From: Actinomycetes bacterium
GTDB taxonomy: Bacteria > Actinomycetota > Acidimicrobiia > Acidimicrobiales > Palsa-688
DNA length: 7,657 bases
Reading direction: 5' to 3'
NCBI GenBank assembly: GCA_021808665.1
Contig: JAKBBA010000151.1
Location: 1 to 7,657 of the forward strand
The notes under the pieces are model-generated. The model was not told where the DNA came from, did not search any database, and was given only the letters and a program-made list of their open reading frames with translations. Below are positions 6,696 to 7,657 of this stretch, one piece after another. The translations under genes and the position numbers were made by a program. Numbering within the stretch: position 1 is the stretch's first letter; each line of letters begins with the position of its first letter.

Positions 6696-6844
6696 GGCGT
6701 GGGGTTTCTGTTCGGTGTTACAACCGACTTGCTGTCGATCGGGGCCGTTGCGTTGTGCAATCCCGCGCGGCCGCTGGCTAACGAGGCACAATACAGGCTG
6801 AAATTGGTCCGTGGGCCACGACGCCCGAGTTGCAAGGAGCCGGA
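6696..6844 (-). promoter_or_regulatory. Divergent intergenic region between lprG and the AhpD-like gene
   Basis: These 149 bases separate two genes transcribed away from each other, so they should hold promoters for both. Candidate -10-like elements lie around 6787-6794: CACAAT on the plus strand and TATTGT on the minus strand, overlapping. Neither has a convincing -35. A short inverted repeat, CGTGG-G-CCACG, is at 6810-6820, upstream of the AhpD ribosome site, and could be an operator. All of this is weak; the promoter content follows mainly from gene orientation. Confidence 0.4.
6834..6839 (+). promoter_or_regulatory. Ribosome binding site for the AhpD-like gene
   Basis: AAGGAG lies five bases before the ATG at 6845. 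This strong site fixes that ATG as the start, rather than the in-frame TTG at 6830, which lies upstream of the site itself. Confidence 0.85.
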
Positions 6845-7195
6845 ATGATCCACCCGAACGAAGTCCTCGGAGAGCTGCGGCAACCGGCAAGGGACCTGCG
6901 TGAGCACATCCCTGAAGTGATCGGTGCTTTCGCCACAATGCAGCGGGCCGCCCTAGCGGACGGAGCGCTCTCGTCGAAGGTCAAGGAGCTGATCGCGCTC
7001 GCGATCTCGGTCACCCGCGAATGCGATGGCTGCATCTCATCCCACGCCAGGGGAGCGGCCCGTAGGGGAGCGAGCGAGGAGGAGGTGGCGGAGGCTATCG
7101 GAGTGGCGGTCCTCCTCAACGGTGGGCCCGCCACCGTTTGGGGACCCCGCGCTCTGGCAGCTTTCCGTGAGGTGGAAGCAGCGCAGGAGTCCTGA
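6845..7195 (+). CDS. AhpD-like carboxymuconolactone decarboxylase family protein
   Basis: A small soluble helical protein of 116 residues. The core is KELIALAISVTRECDGCISSH (47-67), containing the CxxC pair Cys60/Cys63 and His67, followed by ARGAARRGASEEEVAEAI and a glycine-rich NGGPATVWG segment. This is the classic AhpD-type core, with the redox-active Cys-x-x-Cys and the nearby His that in AhpD supports thiol-dependent peroxide reduction. Its true substrate is unknown; many members of this size are annotated only as alkylhydroperoxidase-like or CMD family. Start chosen by an ideal AAGGAG site. It is divergent from lprG and converges with the metal-binding protein gene, with 35 bases between stops. 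A thiol-redox role would suit a neighbourhood holding WhiB and PdtaS, but linkage is only by position. True decarboxylase activity is unlikely given the CxxC. Confidence 0.88.
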   Translation: MIHPNEVLGELRQPARDLREHIPEVIGAFATMQRAALADGALSSKVKELIALAISVTRECDGCISSHARGAARRGASEEEVAEAIGVAVLLNGGPATVWGPRALAAFREVEAAQES

Positions 7196-7202
7196 CTTTC
7201 GG

Positions 7203-7230
7203 AGTGTGAGCTCTGCGCACTGGTTGTTGT
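7203..7230 (+). terminator. Weak candidate terminator after the AhpD-like gene
   Basis: An imperfect hairpin at 7203-7221 pairs AGTGTG with CGCACT, including one G-T pair, around a seven-base loop. A moderately T-rich GGTTGTTGT follows at 7222-7230. It begins seven bases after the stop codon. The stem is short and the T tract interrupted, so this is only a candidate. It has no T tract when read on the minus strand. Confidence 0.25.
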
Positions 7231-7657
7231 CTACTGCTCGCTGTTGTTGCAACCTAGAGCGGAGCTGAGGGTGCCGAGGTCCTGTTCCATCAGCGCGAAA
7301 TAAGTTGCGCCTTTCGGCCAGCCGCCCGGGGGCGGCCCGACGAGGGTGTCGATCGAATGCAAGGTTACGTGGGCGACCGTCGCGACAGCGCGGGCTCCGG
7401 CGTTGGAAACCCACGGCTCGGTGACGACAGCGCCAGGGTTGGATTCGCGAACCGCGCGGACCAGGGCGTCTATCTGGGGCCTGTTGGGGTCCGGACCGGC
7501 CGCCTTGGCCACGAAACCGTATTGGGCGGCCATAGAGCTGAACGCGTCGTCGGCGCTGACCAGAACCTTGCCGGGGCATGCCGACAAGGTCCGCGCGAAG
7601 TCGCCGTCGAGAGAGGAAACTTCGGCGGACAAAGAAATGGCGTTCTGCACGAAAAGC
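7231..7657 (-). CDS. Metal (Zn/Mn) ABC transporter substrate-binding protein, ZnuA-like, C-terminal part
   Basis: The frame is open from the window end to the TAG at 7231-7233, about 141 residues; the N-terminus and lipobox or signal peptide lie beyond the window. The fragment fits the second lobe of cluster A-I solute-binding proteins: KVLVSADDAFSSMAAQYGF matches the usual LVTSHDAFGYFARRYGL, AVVTEPWVSNAGARAVA matches the FFEP..S...A..LA helix, and HSIDTLVGP carries the last metal-ligand Asp, ending in ALGC as in many family members. Such proteins capture Zn, Mn or Fe outside the membrane for an ABC importer. The third ligand, His in ZnuA or Glu in Mn-binding PsaA, is Asp here (codon 7551-7549), so the metal is uncertain. 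No GTG or ATG near the edge should be taken as the start, because the homology continues upstream. No permease or ATPase gene is visible in the window. Confidence 0.82.
   Translation of the reverse strand, partial: LFVQNAISLSAEVSSLDGDFARTLSACPGKVLVSADDAFSSMAAQYGFVAKAAGPDPNRPQIDALVRAVRESNPGAVVTEPWVSNAGARAVATVAHVTLHSIDTLVGPPPGGWPKGATYFALMEQDLGTLSSALGCNNSEQ

Noticed and set aside
6830..6844. Five-residue extension of the AhpD-like protein from TTG 6830
   Set aside because: The AAGGAG ribosome site lies within this extension and points to the ATG at 6845.
6696..6938. 81-residue N-terminal extension of the lipoprotein frame back to 6938
   Set aside because: It would place the signal peptide and lipobox internally, and it overlaps the start of the divergent AhpD-like gene. 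The ATG at 6695 begins a normal lipoprotein leader.
7037..7579. 180-codon minus-strand frame across the AhpD-like and metal-binding genes
   Set aside because: Arg/Gly/Pro-rich shadow of two genes with clear family motifs in other frames.

Overview
The window looks like a piece of a high-GC actinobacterial chromosome. It carries an actinobacteria-specific WhiB protein, a DUF3107 protein and a PdtaS-type histidine kinase. It also carries an LprG/P55 pair of the kind best known from mycobacteria. The proteins are recognisably diverged from the Mycobacterium tuberculosis versions, and homologues that are scattered in that genome lie together here. This suggests a deep, probably non-mycobacterial actinobacterial lineage; an Acidimicrobiia-like origin is a guess. 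No mobile element, CRISPR array, tRNA or rRNA was seen. The window is almost fully coding.

Layout. Bases 1-263 (+) hold the 3' part of a WhiB1/WblE-like iron-sulfur regulator whose start lies before the window. Facing it 22 bases away is a long minus-strand run from about 6695 down to 286. Read in transcription order this is an LprG-like lipoprotein (6695-5991), a P55-like MFS transporter (5982-4180), a small DUF3107 protein (4149-3904), two Get3/ArsA-like ATPases (3923-2964 and 2964-1783) and a PdtaS-like histidine kinase (1770-286). Gaps are 8 and 30 bases, then two overlaps, then 12 bases, so all six genes could be one operon. A 149-base divergent region separates lprG from an AhpD-like protein (6845-7195, +). 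That gene converges on the 3' part of a metal ABC transporter substrate-binding protein (7231 to the window end, -).

How the genes may work together. LprG and P55 are an established envelope-lipid export pair in mycobacteria: the lipoprotein carries triacylated lipids outside the membrane and the MFS pump moves them across. The two ATPases resemble M. tuberculosis Rv3679/Rv3680 and probably form an asymmetric heterodimer, with the overlapping DUF3107 gene as a candidate partner. PdtaS normally signals to an ANTAR-domain regulator (PdtaR) that is not in this window. The WhiB1-PdtaS convergent neighbourhood matches Rv3219/Rv3220c. The most interesting points are this gathering of envelope-export, Get3-like and stress-signalling genes, and the loss in this PdtaS of the two GAF-domain cysteines reported to sense copper and nitric oxide in M. 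tuberculosis.
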